Notes: generated by a model from the letters alone, not told the origin. A stretch of DNA of 64,000 nucleotides from Breviolum minutum Mf 1.05b.01 (GCA_000507305.1 DF239261.1:62001-126000), one strand, 5' to 3'. Shown: positions 51,801 through 62,086, counted from the first letter of the stretch. Numbers and translations: made by a program.

Positions 51801-54800
51801 GACGGGTAAAGTGTGACATGAGAAATGACAAAAGTGTTGCTTTTAATTTTAAGGTTATATAGGGGATGAAATCCTACCCACTTATGTGGGGTTTATAATG
51901 AACCATTATAAGGATACCATACCAATATGATGAGTAGTTCATGGAAAGTAAGAAGGTTTTTGTTTCGTGGCTCACGGACGACCTGTTTCATGAAAGGCAA
52001 GATCGACCCAACACTTGGTGTCACAAACTTCTTGGACCGTCCTTTATTTTTAAACGTACTGGTGGGGATCACCTCCTGTGTTGTGGGCTGCCAAAATTAA
52101 GTCTAGCTTCTCATCCGTAAGAAATCACCAACAATTTCAAGATGTTTCAGGGTAGAATATGAACGAAACATGTATATAAATATATATATATATGTATATG
52201 ATGATTGCTGGCCTGAATGGTTTTAAAAGAAGTGGTGTGAGTCTCACAGTTATTCAACCAAGGCAAAGCCACACAAATACAAGGAATCCAAACTTAGACT
52301 TATTAGTTTTTTGTTGTTTAATTGGAAGATCATCTATCCATGCAAATGGTGAGATGTTCCGGATGACTCAATGCTTTACCCTTGTTTATCGGGAAAATGA
52401 TCTACATATACGTAGTAGAAATGGTGGGATGATGTTACTTTTCTTTTCCGAAACGTGTTGTCGTTTTTTTGTTTTTTTTCTGGAGAAAACATATAATTAT
52501 TGGTCAGATTGCTTTTTGCTTCAAATGGCCAGGTGGATGGTGCGTTGGTGGTGTCATGTTGGAATGCTCAGATATGGCGCAAAGTTCCGGGCGTTTTTTG
52601 GGAGGATCATTTTGCGACCGTGACCTGGTAGGGATCGGCATCTTTTTCCCTGGGTTATCAACCTTCGCAACTGGTGGAAGGCTTCCATGAAAACCATGAT
52701 GGTCCGAAGGTGAACCAGGTTTTATTATATAGCTAGGTGAACCAGGTTTTATTATATAGCTAAAAAAAAATCAAATAGTTTTTATTTTACCCCTACCTGG
52801 GGAGATGATCCAATTTGACTAATATTTTTCAAAAGGGGTTGAAACCACCAAACTAACTTGTATTGAGCTGATAAGTTGACATAGTTGACACTGCCAAGCA
52901 AGTACACCCCCTAAAAGTAACATACCGCAGGTGTGAACTTGGATAGTTGCTGGGAATATGTGTGAAAGGAGTGTTTCTTGCGGAACTCTTTGCGAAAAGA
53001 AATATTGTTTGTAATCATGAGAATCTAAGGGTGCCCACCCCACCCTTGAAATAAAGGCCCTAATATGACCTAATTAAGAGACACCAGTGGGTTATCATGG
53101 GTTATCTAATTATTCCCGCTAGGTTTCAAAAACCACAATTCAGGACTTTTAAGGGCAGAGTTGAGGATCCAATTGGAGTGTTCTTTTTTCGGAAAAACCA
53201 CTCCATTCAAAAAACTCATCGGCTAAAGGGGCCCCGGGGGTAGGGTGAAATGACATGGTTCAGTGAAAAATGGGTGTATCTCCAACAGTAGTTACCTTTC
53301 AAATATCCCGGCCATTTTCCACTGAACCATGATTATGGGAGAAAGGGTAGGCCTACCAAACAAAAACCTACCATTATCCTTACCTACCCAAAACATACCA
53401 TTTCTCCAGGTAGGGAGAAATAACTCAGGACCAACAAAAACCTGGCAGACATCTCCCAAGAAATCCTCAGGTACAGTCCTAGACACCCGCGAAGGCACCG
53501 GTTGTCAAGAGACCACGGCGCGCACGGAGAGTAGCAGGAGCCAACAGCACCACCACTGTTGATGGCAAGGTTGAATCTCATGAGCAATGTCTAACATGGT
53601 GCAAAATAAGGTTCACCAGCAGTGGTCAGAAGCATGGCTTGATTGTTTTTGTATTCTTCCGAGTTCATGGCAGGCATCATTGTAAACAAAGAAACCCTTT
53701 TTTTCCATCAATTCTTTGAACCCAAATTTCAGGTTGTTCTTTAGCTTTGAGGTCTCCCAACAACCAAAAAAAAGGAGAAACAAAGAAAAAACGCGTCCAA
53801 CAACTTTTAATTACTCCCTATTTCTCATCACTTTCCTCCAAAGGACCGGTTCTTGGAATAAAATTCTCACCGTGAAGTACGAAAGGCCTGGACCCCGAAA
53901 CGGATGGGGAAAACCTCCGGCCATGTAGATCTCTCGGCGACTCAACGAATGCATATTTTCTGGGTAAATTTTGAAGGATCCATGATGGATATATGGGAGA
54001 AGATTTTGTTGGATCACTTTTTCTTCCCATTTTTTTCAACCATCCATTCATTTTCAGGTGTAAACTCGCTGTTAGTTTCATGGAGGGTACTTTTCCTTTC
54101 CAACCTTTCAAAGGGCAGATCCTTCATTCACGCATGCTTAAAATCAACACACTCCAACTCTCGGTAGCTGCCCCCCAAAAAAAGGCTTCAATATGCGGGT
54201 ATGCTTCATAAGGACCCTTTGAGTCTACGGGAATTACTCTTATCAGTCACGAGGCTTGTTGAACAACCATGATTCATTGGCGTTGATTCCATCAGCTGCC
54301 TTCAATGATTCAGGATGCAAATTGGAGCATCGGCCGAACCGTTGCGAAACTCAGCGACTGGTGTTATAAGAAAAATCCTCTCTCAGTGTGTATTTGATTC
54401 CGGGAGTGGTGCCCTTGCAACATTCCCAATTCAAACCAACCTGCCAAAGTTTTTTAAAGGAAAGTAACTAATTAATTACATTTGTTGTTTGAACCTCCAT
54501 TTTTGTTGAGCTCTCATATATTTAGTGTTTTTATTGGCAGGTGGTGATTTCAGCATATTTCAGCATTTAATGTTGATCTCTCCGATAGGAGTTTCCATTG
54601 CTTTTTTTCAAGGCCTGGAGGCCTTGGGGGGATGTTGGTTTCCAACAAAATCAGGACACCAAGTTCCCCCGCGTTTTTTTCAGGTGCAGTGGAAATGATG
54701 GCTAGTTTTTGAATGCTGTTTTTGAAGTCAATAAAAACTCACTGACATGCCCACCCCCCTCCCCCACCAAGAACAATTTTTTAAGTTTAATCCAAGAACC

Positions 54801-55657
54801 CGTATGATCCCTGACAAACCACTATGATACTGCCAAATCATTACCTATGTAGTACAGTATACTGAGGTTTTTTTTGCTCAGATTGGGGCATCATCCTCAA
54901 TGGCCAAGAGAAAACTCTTTCTTTCCCCCCTTGATGTAGTAGTTTGGCATTTTGCTGTCGTACAATTCGGTCGTTGATGCTGACGTTTTGGCTTGCTTTG
55001 CGCAGGGGGCGTTCTTAAAAAGGTTATCCATGCGACTAGAACAATGGAACCGTCTAAAACTTCAAGAAAGGGGTGATCACATTGGAGGTTGCATATAAAA
55101 CATGTTCGATCTCTTTCCTATAGTCACACCACACATGCGGAAACATGTGCACAAATATTTATATACATGTACCTAGGCATGTGTGCCTTCCTTTGAGCGG
55201 CCTGACCACGGACCACTGACTCTTTTTTCTAGCCATACTCGAGCAACAGACAAAAAGCAGGATGTGTGTTGGAAATCGACAACGAATTTGGAAGTATAAT
55301 TTCTGCAGAGGTAAATTGCTAAACACAACCCATCCCTCACCAACCTCATGGTCCTCCCCTAAGACCTAACCCTTCAACCAAAACCCATGGAAAAAAGAGA
55401 CCGTGTTTGATTGTTTCCCAACAAGCACATTCTTTAAACAATGTTTTTTATTGCTTGCTGGTTGTTGTAAGTTGTAAGTTTTAATACATGGCTTTGTATG
55501 CGAAGAATGTTGGGGAGAAAACTTGACATCAAAGAAGTGTTGCACTCACCATCCTTGTGATATAGTCTGCGCATGCCTGCGCCATCACCCGTCCAGTGGT
55601 GATGCCAATCTTTTGTATCTTGATCTTTGTGGCAGCGGACGTGTTTCTTTGTTTATG
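45781..55657 (+). CDS. multi-exon gene, WD-repeat-like, function unknown
   Basis: About 13 exons on the plus strand, most joined in matching phase. Several carry strings that resemble WD40 blades: ATGGADGVLRIWE (45781), GALVVSCWNAQIWRK (52533), DANWSIGRTVAKLS (54314), CVLEIDNEFGSIISAE (55261) and GDANLLYLDLCGSGRVSLF (55538). A basic stretch VKRPRRARR sits at 53495-53521. I infer a beta-propeller protein, but no canonical GH...WD pair is intact, so this is tentative. Start and stop codons were not located; downstream exons from 59.7 kb may belong to it. Confidence 0.5.
45892..45970. repeat. element, family I
   Basis: ggtatatttacctacatgaa ... tgtaggtaaatataccatac. Confidence 0.72.
46288..46372. 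repeat. element, family I, next to a J element
   Basis: gtatggtatatttacctaca ... catgtagataggtaaatgta. Confidence 0.72.
46370..46466. repeat. element, family J
   Basis: cctagggatccaatcaccct ... aaggtgattggatccctata. Confidence 0.72.
46518..46657 (+). CDS. GC-rich exon, two frames open
   Basis: After tgcaccactag. Phase-0 frame: TFELEDANLDASTGTGVGGL, SGQRVEKDGNDQRW. Phase-2 frame: MRISMLRPAQELEDFPVSEL, KKTATTSVGSPTLKRS. The first fits the phases of both neighbours, with a donor at C|gttggg near 46610. The frame cannot be settled by eye. Confidence 0.5.
46726..46827. repeat. element, family L
   Basis: atgtatacctggaacccaaa ... aacaggttccaggtatatcc; ggaaaaggccttctttcgga core shared with 1203. 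Confidence 0.75.
47155..47380. repeat. large composite inverted repeat, families O and P
   Basis: Left cttggggggccacccaatgc, right cttgggggagggtggcattg at 47387; inside, two facing copies of the accatcaacagtag segment. Confidence 0.6.
47454..47518 (+). CDS. exon FRITSETSTRGGCVVKSCWRK
   Basis: Between cgcctcccag and AAG|gtaagc, the best-formed splice donor in the window. Phase 1 in, 0 out. Confidence 0.68.
48576..48600 (+). CDS. 25-nt micro-exon AWSADAKP
   Basis: Between ggcctgcccag and CCAG|gtgttt. Phase 0 in, 1 out; joins exactly to the next exon as SADAKPAEAFYAHH. Confidence 0.5.
49014..49072 (+). CDS. exon EAFYAHHQQARRDGDGIRD
   Basis: After tttttccaag in phase 1. Polar helix. Ends at GAT|gcctgc (GC) or CGG|gatgcc (GA). 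A family M repeat begins 27 bp later. Confidence 0.55.
49099..49225. repeat. TIR element, family M
   Basis: cttggacgtcccaggaagtt ... aacttcctgggacatccaag: 20-bp inverted ends with one mismatch. Half copy at 30925-30955. Confidence 0.85.
49275..49379. repeat. TIR element, family B
   Basis: ctgaaactaacatatcacct ... aggtgctatgttagttttag, bordered by TA on both sides. Confidence 0.82.
49995..50089 (+). CDS. exon LRLERKCAGTTGRNRSF
   Basis: Reads DFFLRLERKCAGTTGRNRSF then VPKSSLGVGNYK and ends AAG|gtagat; a family N repeat starts at the splice site. The minus strand is also open here, but the splice signals favour plus. Confidence 0.58.
50089..50181. repeat. TIR element, family N abutting an exon
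   Basis: ggtagatcatcccagtaagg ... tacaagttctgggatgatcc; the left end supplies the splice donor of the exon ending at 50089. Confidence 0.75.
50430..50530. repeat. family A-like element, degraded
   Basis: Right arm gttgaaagcaccacctac and core gaagattcacatgttgacc recognisable; left arm weak. Confidence 0.5.
50952..51020 (+). CDS. exon near FIRPNPLVGTWKKQHPSVF
   Basis: After tttgatttttag-like acceptor (ttttag at 50946-50951). Phase-1 frame FIRPNPLVGTWKKQHPSVFL and phase-0 frame DSFAPTRWLERGRNNTLPF are both open; the right border is not fixed. Confidence 0.4.
51545..51577 (+). CDS. 33-nt exon VLVHSARYLPK
   Basis: Between caccccaag and AAG|gcgcca (GC donor). Phase 0 on both sides, in phase with the exon at 52533. 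Confidence 0.5.
51648..51767. repeat. TIR element, family B
   Basis: tcctgaaactaacagc ... gctgttagtttcaggg. The degenerate copy at 51411-51460 is a neighbour of the same family. Confidence 0.78.
52533..52619 (+). CDS. exon VDGALVVSCWNAQIWRKVPG
   Basis: After aatggccag: VDGALVVSCWNAQIWRKVPG then VFWEDHFAT. Hydrophobic strand pattern like a WD40 blade. Donor ACC|gtgacc, phase 0. Confidence 0.65.
52709..52762. repeat. 27-bp exact tandem duplication
   Basis: ggtgaaccaggttttattat... occurs twice in a row (52709 and 52736). Confidence 0.92.
52772..52856. repeat. family A element, left arm lost
   Basis: Core ttttaccctacctggggaga-like sequence and right arm ttgaaaccaccaaactaa; the left side is replaced by a tandem duplication. 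Confidence 0.6.
53483..53569 (+). CDS. exon with basic motif VKRPRRARR
   Basis: After cagtcctag: TPAKAPVVKRPRRARRVAGA then NSTTTVDGK|gttgaa. Phase 0 on both sides. The basic run could be a nuclear localisation or binding segment. Confidence 0.6.
54314..54355 (+). CDS. exon DANWSIGRTVAKLS
   Basis: After atgattcag in phase 0. GA donor AGC|gactgg in phase 0 gives a good join to the next exon; TG|gtgtta (54360) is the alternative. Confidence 0.6.
55006..55051 (+). CDS. exon GAFLKRLSMRLEQWN
   Basis: After gctttgcgcag in phase 0; donor C|gtctaa in phase 1 gives QWNRCVLEIDNEFG. A second frame (GVLKKVIHATRTMEPSK) is also open. Confidence 0.58.
55261..55310 (+). CDS. exon CVLEIDNEFGSIISAE
   Basis: Between aaaaagcag and GAG|gtaaat, a strong donor. 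Phase 1 in, 0 out. Confidence 0.7.
55538..55657 (+). CDS. exon CCTHHPCDIVCACLRHHPSS
   Basis: After atcaaagaag in phase 0: CCTHHPCDIVCACLRHHPSS, GDANLLYLDLCGSGRVSLFM. Cys/His-rich start, then a WD40-like strand pattern. Donor ATG|gtgcgg. Confidence 0.65.
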
Positions 55658-55927
55658 GTGCGGGGGATGAGTACACATTACTATCATTTTGTTTCGGAAT
55701 TCACTCAATTTATCTCAATTTATACAGTAGATATATATATTTATACACATTTTGATATAGATATATTGCTTGCATATTAAGGATGCGATTTGAATGCGTA
55801 CTATGGACTTCCATTTAATGAACATGTGTGTCAAATCGTACTGCAGTATTGTTGATGGGCAAAATCCTGCGCAGAAAGGTCAACATTTTGTCATTGTTTG
55901 TGCAAAAAGACTTTCCTTTCCCTTTGA

Positions 55928-56030
55928 ATCCAATGGGACTGGTTTATGTTTTACCTACATGAATGGTTTGATTTTTGTTGGGTAAATGTAGGTAAATGTA
56001 CGTACCATGGATCCTTTGGGTGTTTTTGTT
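55928..56030. repeat. element, family I
   Basis: atccaatgggactggtttat ... ggtaaatgtacgtaccatgg. Confidence 0.65.
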
Positions 56031-56065
56031 GTTGGTTGTCATGGGGTAGTCCGGGGGGGGGGGGT

Positions 56066-56087
56066 NACTTCGACTGCGGGACNNNNN
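56066..56087. other. ambiguous bases (one N, then five Ns)
   Basis: N at 56066 and 56083-56087 after a run of 12 G. Probably a sequencing or polishing failure at a homopolymer or foldback; the sequence around it should not be trusted. Confidence 0.95.
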
Positions 56088-56155
56088 TAATACACCCTGA
56101 AAAATCATTTAGCCGAGGTTTGGTTCAGATGATTTTGGGGGACCCCCAATAATGA

Positions 56156-56244
56156 GACCCCCTTTTGGTAAGCTTCCCATACTATTCCCATAAGAATCCC
56201 TAAAGATATGGGAATAGTATGGGAAGCTTACCATAAGGGGGGTC
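56156..56244. repeat. palindrome with 26-bp perfect arms
   Basis: Arms 56167-56192 and 56207-56232 (ggtaagcttcccatactatt and its complement, 26 bp in all), 14-bp loop; outer gaccccc/ggggggtc extend it. Confidence 0.9.
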
Positions 56245-57151
56245 CCATTGGGGTCCCTGAAAATCCCACTGAAAATTTGGGTGATTTTTTCAGCTTCCAG
56301 CCGTCAATTTTCGGGATCTTAGGTTGCCTCAAACATGTCATGGTATGGCATCCCGGGAAGGTAGGTCCCACGGTCCCCCCCAAAATGATCCCTACATTTG
56401 TACCACCATGTACCTCATATATCTAATCTATATTAGACTTGTGTAAGGCAATGTGGAAAGATACTGGGATGTCCTGCTGGTACTTAGTTAATGGATTTTT
56501 TTCACGCATGTAGAAGTAAGCTTGAAAAAAGTCGCCTAAAGAGGTTATAAACCAACCTACTAACTAGTTACAGTAGTTGAAAAGTATACGGCACAGTCCC
56601 TACTTTGGTTTATAAGGACCCCTTACTAACCTACCTCTTGGTATTTGTGCCATCATTATACCTACGTTTATCTCTAAATGACCCTTAATTGTATGTAAAT
56701 AGACCATTTCTTATTGAGTATCTTGGGTGATTGGTTTTCCCTTTGCGTATTCCGGACCATATGCGAAATAATTAAACGGTTTATCAAATCTTATGGTGTG
56801 TTTGGGGATATCTTGAAACCATGGGGGTCACGTTGGTGATAGTCGAAGCCAAAAACTCCAAAGGTGGCCTACTAGCGTTGCAATTTGCGGTTCAACCTTA
56901 CCTCACCAAGACCGATCGAATGGATGGTGGATTTTTGTTTGGGCCATTTTTTCCGGTGGTGTTTTGTTGATTTTTGTTTGTTAAAGGCAGATGAATCCAT
57001 GGGCTTTTTTGCATGAGGGGAAGGGGCACATTTTGAGCTCGGTGATGTTGGCGCCTAGAAATGTTCGCTTGAAAGTTTTGGATGTTTAGGGTGTATTTTT
57101 GAGGAACCTCAGGTTTTTTGTTAGCGCGCAATGATGTGAAGATGAAAACTA

Positions 57152-57250
57152 CTAGGTGGTGGTTTCAAATATTTTTGTTTTCACCCCGATCCATGGGGAA
57201 ATGATCCAATTTGACTAATATTTTTCAAGGGGGTTGAAACCGCCAACTAG
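57152..57250. repeat. TIR element, family A
   Basis: Near-ideal copy: ctaggtggtggtttcaa ... ggttgaaaccgccaactag, one mismatch in the 17-bp ends. Confidence 0.85.
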
Positions 57251-57483
57251 AAAACATGTACAGGCTGGTGATGGTATAATTCACTTCTATAGAGGCTTGA
57301 AATCCTTGGAGTGACAAATGAAACCGGCGGGAGAAACAAGGTTTGTATGCTCAGATCTATGGAGGATTGGTCCCTTATTGCTCTTCACTACGTCCATTAA
57401 GACTAAGAAATCTAAGAAACAGGGGGGATACATCCACGGCAATGTTCCACCTTTGAATCAACAATTTTCCAAGAAACGAAACT

Positions 57484-57580
57484 CGGGTAAAATTACAAAC
57501 ATAGCAATGAGAACTGAAGCATTTGAAGATGCATTTCCTATCGGAATGGTTTTGTTATATTGTTATGTTGGTTTACAAGG
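57484..57580. repeat. TIR element, family S
   Basis: gtaaaattacaaacatagca ... attgttatgttggtttacaa; core gcatttgaagatgcatttcc. Confidence 0.72.
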
Positions 57581-58060
57581 ACAATTGCACATCCCAAAAC
57601 TATGTTTGTTGTATTTATGATTCATGTTGTTTTGTTGATTTGTAGCTTCCCATAATTCCGGTCCAAATGATCCAAAATTTGACATATGTATATATATATA
57701 TATATAGATATGTTTCAACTGGCTATGGGTTCAACCACCAACATCACAGATAACGAGGTGGTTTGATTTGGCGTGATTCATCTTTGGAGCAAAGGGTACA
57801 GCTGGCCTCAAATTAGGGGATAAAACGGCCACTTTGAAGCACCTGGTAGAGAAATACACTTTCCAATCTTCAATTTATATTTCCGAAAGTTTTGGGTGGG
57901 CAAAAACTAAAGATAAAAATAACATCCCAACAATTCCTACTATAAGATCATTTGCCAATCCTGAAAACTAACATGGCTAGCTGGCAGGAAAATCACCACT
58001 TATTAATACCCTCCTGAAAAAAAGTAACATCACATATTCCTCAAAATAGATGTTTGAGTC

Positions 58061-58061
58061 T

Positions 58062-58090
<29 letters not shown>
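58061..58090. repeat. (ATG)n microsatellite
   Basis: Ten units of gat/atg. Confidence 0.95.
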
Positions 58091-58093
<3 letters not shown>

Positions 58094-58242
58094 TGTTCAA
58101 CCTTCCCAATTTGGTCAGATATATATGTTACTATCCCATATCATCCATTTTTTGGGTATATATACCTACATTTGTTGGATCCTATTATGATTTTCATAGG
58201 TAAATATGATGCCGTTCGTTTCTCCCCATGGATGGAGCCATG

Positions 58243-58338
58243 CAGGACCTTCACGGAGGGTTTGGATGCAGGTGCCAAACGTTTGGGAGAACGATGGCTT
58301 GGAGTAATGGCTGTTACACAACCGTGTCTTTCAAAGAC
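58243..58338 (+). CDS. exon candidate TFTEGLDAGAKRLGERWLG
   Basis: After gagccatgcag; reads TFTEGLDAGAKRLGERWLGV then MAVTQPCLSKTT and TAA. The minus strand is open too. Follows a family I repeat. Confidence 0.35.
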
Positions 58339-58577
58339 GACATAAAGATAATTGGGTGGATTTGTTTGCACCCCTGAAATTTAATTAGTACTGTACCATT
58401 TATAAATTGCTTTATTCAATAAGGACTTAGATTTTCCAAGGCCCATCATTTTGGGTATCCGTGTTGGTTTTCGCGGGTGTATAGATATGATGGCAACCTA
58501 GAAGCCATCTGACCTGTTGACTTTGTGGGGGGTGAAGATAGGCACCATTTATGGCCGAAATCTTCCAAAATATGGGT

Positions 58578-58645
58578 CTTAGGTATATATATATATGGTA
58601 TATATTATTTACATGTATATATATATATGGTATATATATATAATA
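58578..58645. repeat. TA-rich direct repeat
   Basis: gtatatatatatatggtata occurs twice, 38 bp apart. Confidence 0.88.
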
Positions 58646-59118
58646 TTATTTTTATATGTATACACACGTGTGTGCGGGAAGTACGATGTACGATAGTAGT
58701 GGTCATGTATATAGAAATATAAATATACATGATGCACATATTATTCATGTATGATACTTTTTTTTGAAGCATATGTATATATTCAACACTTTTGTGTGTG
58801 TGTGTGTCTCATGACCTTTTATGTCTCGCTATCTCTATATTTCGAATGCAGATTTGTGATACAACTAGATTTTGAAAGTTGGAGTGTGCTTTCGTAGGAG
58901 TTAAAGAGGTGTCATCTGGTATAGATTGGAGAGTGGCTGAAATCCCCCCAAACAACCAGTAGTGGGATGTTTTTGAAACCCTTGTAAACTCATAGGATAA
59001 ACTACCAAACCTCAACTAGTTAGTCGGATTTCTGAAACATCAACAGGTACTACTGAGGTGTAAGGTCTGGATTATTCACATTCGTTGATGCCCTGAGATC
59101 GGGCCACCGGGGTAGTGG

Positions 59119-59170
59119 CGGACCTTCCCTGTTGGGGTCCTCCCTGTTGAGGTCCTTCCCTGTTGGGGTT
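59119..59170. repeat. short tandem repeat cctgttggggtc
   Basis: Three units of tccctgttg(a/g)ggtcc. Confidence 0.85.
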
Positions 59171-59539
59171 TCTCAATCTGACCCCATTCCAAAAACCAGC
59201 AAGGCTACTTCCCTGTTATGTGTGTTTTCCCTTTTGCAAGTCCTACTGTTTGGCCGCAGTTGATTAACTAATGCTAATTTGAATAACTACCTGAAACCTT
59301 GAAAACCTCAAAACCCTTGCCCAGATATTCAATGATTTCAATGGAGCTTATATTTTTGCCTATAAAGACTATATAGGTAGTTTAGGGGTGTCAATATGTA
59401 GACATACACCCAGCCTGATTGAGTGTTTAGATGGAAAATTAATTCCCTTCTTCACTTGGAACCTGAAAATGCCATCCTTGAAAAAGAAAACATTGACATA
59501 TTCCAACCGCCAATTTCTGAGTTCAAACCGCTAAGTTGG

Positions 59540-59645
59540 TACCCTCCCTGAAACTAAGATATCCCCTGAAAATAGACCCCTGGAAGAGGAGATTCCTATT
59601 GGAAACCATCATTATCAGGGGCTATGTTAGTTTCAGGGAGGGTAT
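59540..59645. repeat. TIR element, family B, best-preserved copy
   Basis: taccctccctgaaactaaga ... gttagtttcagggagggta; 15-bp outer arms perfect, ends on TA. Confidence 0.88.
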
Positions 59646-59680
59646 TGTTGTTTAGTCATTTTCCACTTAACTTCCCTCAG

Positions 59681-59783
59681 GTGCTTGCGTGGCAGCAGTG
59701 GAATTTTTGAAATTCGCACTATGTTGCCTTTGCTTGCACCTCCGCACCAATAGCTTTACGACCTTTGAGTCCTGGAATTGGAG
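59681..59783 (+). CDS. exon ACVAAVEFLKFALCCLCLHL
   Basis: After acttccctcag in phase 1: ACVAAVEFLKFALCCLCLHL, RTNSFTTFESWNW(R). Hydrophobic helix. GA donor AG|gaaccg in phase 2, restored to Arg by the next exon. Confidence 0.55.
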
Positions 59784-60354
59784 GAACCGATGATAAATGA
59801 TGTGATGGAGGTGGTTTAGAAAGGTGGGAAATCATCAGAAAGTGATGAAACTGCGTATTTTTTTCAGGTAAATCGGGCTAGATGGATGACCGGTATGGGC
59901 TTTCCGGCCCGGTAACTTTTTAGGGGAAGATTGACTGTTAAACTTCAGGTATCCATGTTCAATTTCAATGGTCTCGAAAGTGGCTAAACTTTGGATCTTC
60001 GAGCCGTTTTGCTAGGGGGGGTTATCCACGGTACTAAGAAACCAATGGATTCTTCAATTTTGGTCAAACGTAGTAGGTAGCATATGACACCCTTACAATG
60101 TACTCTATTTCTGGTACATACATGGTATATAACACACATTGAGTGATTCTATGGACTACATACTACCTATTACCAGAACAAACCCTAAGGATCCTGGCTC
60201 ACATTCTGATAATAGTAATGGAACCGAAAATGCAATGCTCAGGAGGTCATTGGGCTTCCCAGTTTGACAAATGACAGTTGATGCCTAGGACAAGAAAATT
60301 AATTGAACTAATTTGTTGACCCCCCATTTTCCCTATGAAAAATCCATTGGTCAG

Positions 60355-60439
60355 GAGCAGCTTGAAGCAAGCAGCCGGCCCTGCCATTCTCTATGTCACT
60401 TGGAGTATCGAAACAGTGGCACCAGTTGGCGGCTTGAAG
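60355..60439 (+). CDS. exon SSLKQAAGPAILYVTWSIET
   Basis: After attggtcag in phase 2: SSLKQAAGPAILYVTWSIET, VAPVGGLK|gttcgg. Phase fits the previous exon. Function unknown. Confidence 0.62.
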
Positions 60440-60635
60440 GTTCGGAAGAAAAAATTGAAGGTTAGGACAAAATTGCCCAAAAACATGGGAAAAAATGGTG
60501 TTTGTTTCATGCTTTCAAACAAGTTTTTTTGGTGAATCCTTTGTGACTTCAGGATATTTAGTATTTATGTTTGGCATTTTTTTTGATGGAGTTCCCCCAC
60601 CATTTGGAAATTTCCTTTGGGGAAGATTTCCAGAA

Positions 60636-60722
60636 GGAAAGTAACATACCCCACCAAAACGCGAGAAGTAAAATCATCGACTCAAAAGTGACAAATGATA
60701 GGGAATATGTTGGTTCCCAGTG
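60636..60722. repeat. TIR element, family Q
   Basis: ggaaagtaacataccccacc ... agggaatatgttggttccca; atcgactcaaaagtg shared with 9410. Confidence 0.72.
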
Positions 60723-60929
60723 AGGCTATATGTTTGTTTATTTTCTTGGGACGGGAAGGCATTGTCCCAGGTAACAAGTTTAGTTAGCGGGTCATTGTCA
60801 GCTTCAAGTTGGGCTTGGGTCAAGGTTGTCTCCAGCACTGCAATGACCTTTGCAAACAAATCCTTGGACGCCGTGACATGTAATGTGATTGGTCAGTGTC
60901 CTGGCGAGGAATCTGGCGCAAACGACTGA
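60720..60929 (+). CDS. exon candidate(s), strand ambiguous
   Basis: Plus frame contains SWDGKALSQ|gtaaca and VVSSTAMTFANKSLDAVTCN ending at TGA 60927. The minus strand has AKVIAVLETTLTQAQLEADN, equally protein-like. A real coding block is likely; strand not decided. Confidence 0.35.
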   Translation: MRLYVCLFSWDGKALSQVTSLVSGSLSASSWAWVKVVSSTAMTFANKSLDAVTCNVIGQCPGEESGAND

Positions 60930-61728
60930 GATGATCTTGTTTGGTGATTTTTTGTGGATTCTACCAAAGTAAATCACCATTAAACCATCCATTTGGGGAA
61001 TGTTTTATCCAACTACTTTAAGGCAAACCTATTTCATGTAGTTTATTGATAATTGTTATTATGTATTGAGTATACATTGATTTTTAGTGGCTCGTTTTCA
61101 CATGTCTATATCATATAATATTGCATGTTGTTTACATATAGTCAAACAAGATTTGCACAACACCCTATATATATACACATATGTTTGTATTTATTTATGT
61201 ATGCAGTCTTGGAAATACATCAGATGTATCGCATATCAACATGTACAAGGTGTATTTGAATATAATTACTATCAGTGCTTCTAACTACTCTTACATGTAT
61301 GTATATATATATATATATGTTCCGGGCAATTCTGTGTGACCTTTTTGGGACGGTTAAGTGACCTTTCAAAGGCTAGGTGGCTTAAATGACCTCCAACGAG
61401 AGGATAGAAAGGTCATGTTGAATCACCTGGTTTACAGTATTTCTTACTTCATGCAACTTTAAACTAAACAATGATTATGATGGATTTATTGCTATATAGC
61501 TATTATGGGAAAGTAAAGCACCAACAGGAAAACACACCAATGAACCGTTGATTGAAGAATGACTTCTATTCAGTTATCGACACAATTAGCATGGCCAAGA
61601 GATATACATATCAGGTGGAGTGGTATTTTTTGAAAACAAACACCGAAGTGTTTTTTTAATGTCATCCTTGACATGATGCCATCCCAAATAGTACCTTCAC
61701 TGAATATTATGAGCATCCATGACGGTGG

Positions 61729-61866
61729 CACTCGGGCGGGCACGGCCGAGCGATCAACGAGTCGAGGACTAAGTTGCTCTTCACTGCGCTTTGTGCAGTG
61801 ACGACGAAGCCGTTGTCAGCACGGAAATGGGTTGCCTGGTGTGTTTTTTCAGCGGCTACTGGAACC
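61729..61866 (+). CDS. exon candidate INESRTKLLFTALCAVTTK
   Basis: GC-rich block; plus frame HGRAINESRTKLLFTALCAV, TTKPLSARKWVAWCVFSAAT closes at TGA near 61868. Splice borders not fixed. Confidence 0.4.
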
Positions 61867-62002
61867 TGAAACATCCATTTATGACTGGTTGTTTCAATTG
61901 GATGATTCCAGATCTTTCCATGGAAAATGGTTGTTTAATTGCAGTTCCAGGTTTCAATATTTTCCCAAATTATTCAAATATCGTTTCATTTGCCCGACAG
62001 TC

Positions 62003-62045
62003 AGGAGGAGACGCACCTCAATTTTTGTTGGCATCCACCCAAGGA
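62003..62045 (+). CDS. exon candidate GGDAPQFLLASTQ
   Basis: After gacagtcag; GA donor CCAAG|gattaa. Short and in two possible frames, so low certainty. Confidence 0.3.
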
Positions 62046-62086
62046 TTAAGGCTTTGTGCAAGGAAGTTCCTTTGAAAAACAAACAA

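Larger units (their letters stand above)
55930..58140. other. repeat-rich stretch without a supported exon
   Basis: Includes an I element, ambiguous bases, a long palindrome, an A element and an S element. An open frame at 57318-57620 has no splice or motif support and overlaps the S element. Confidence 0.5.

Noticed and set aside
57318-57620. 100-codon open frame
   Set aside because: Runs through a family S repeat and lacks splice signals or motifs.
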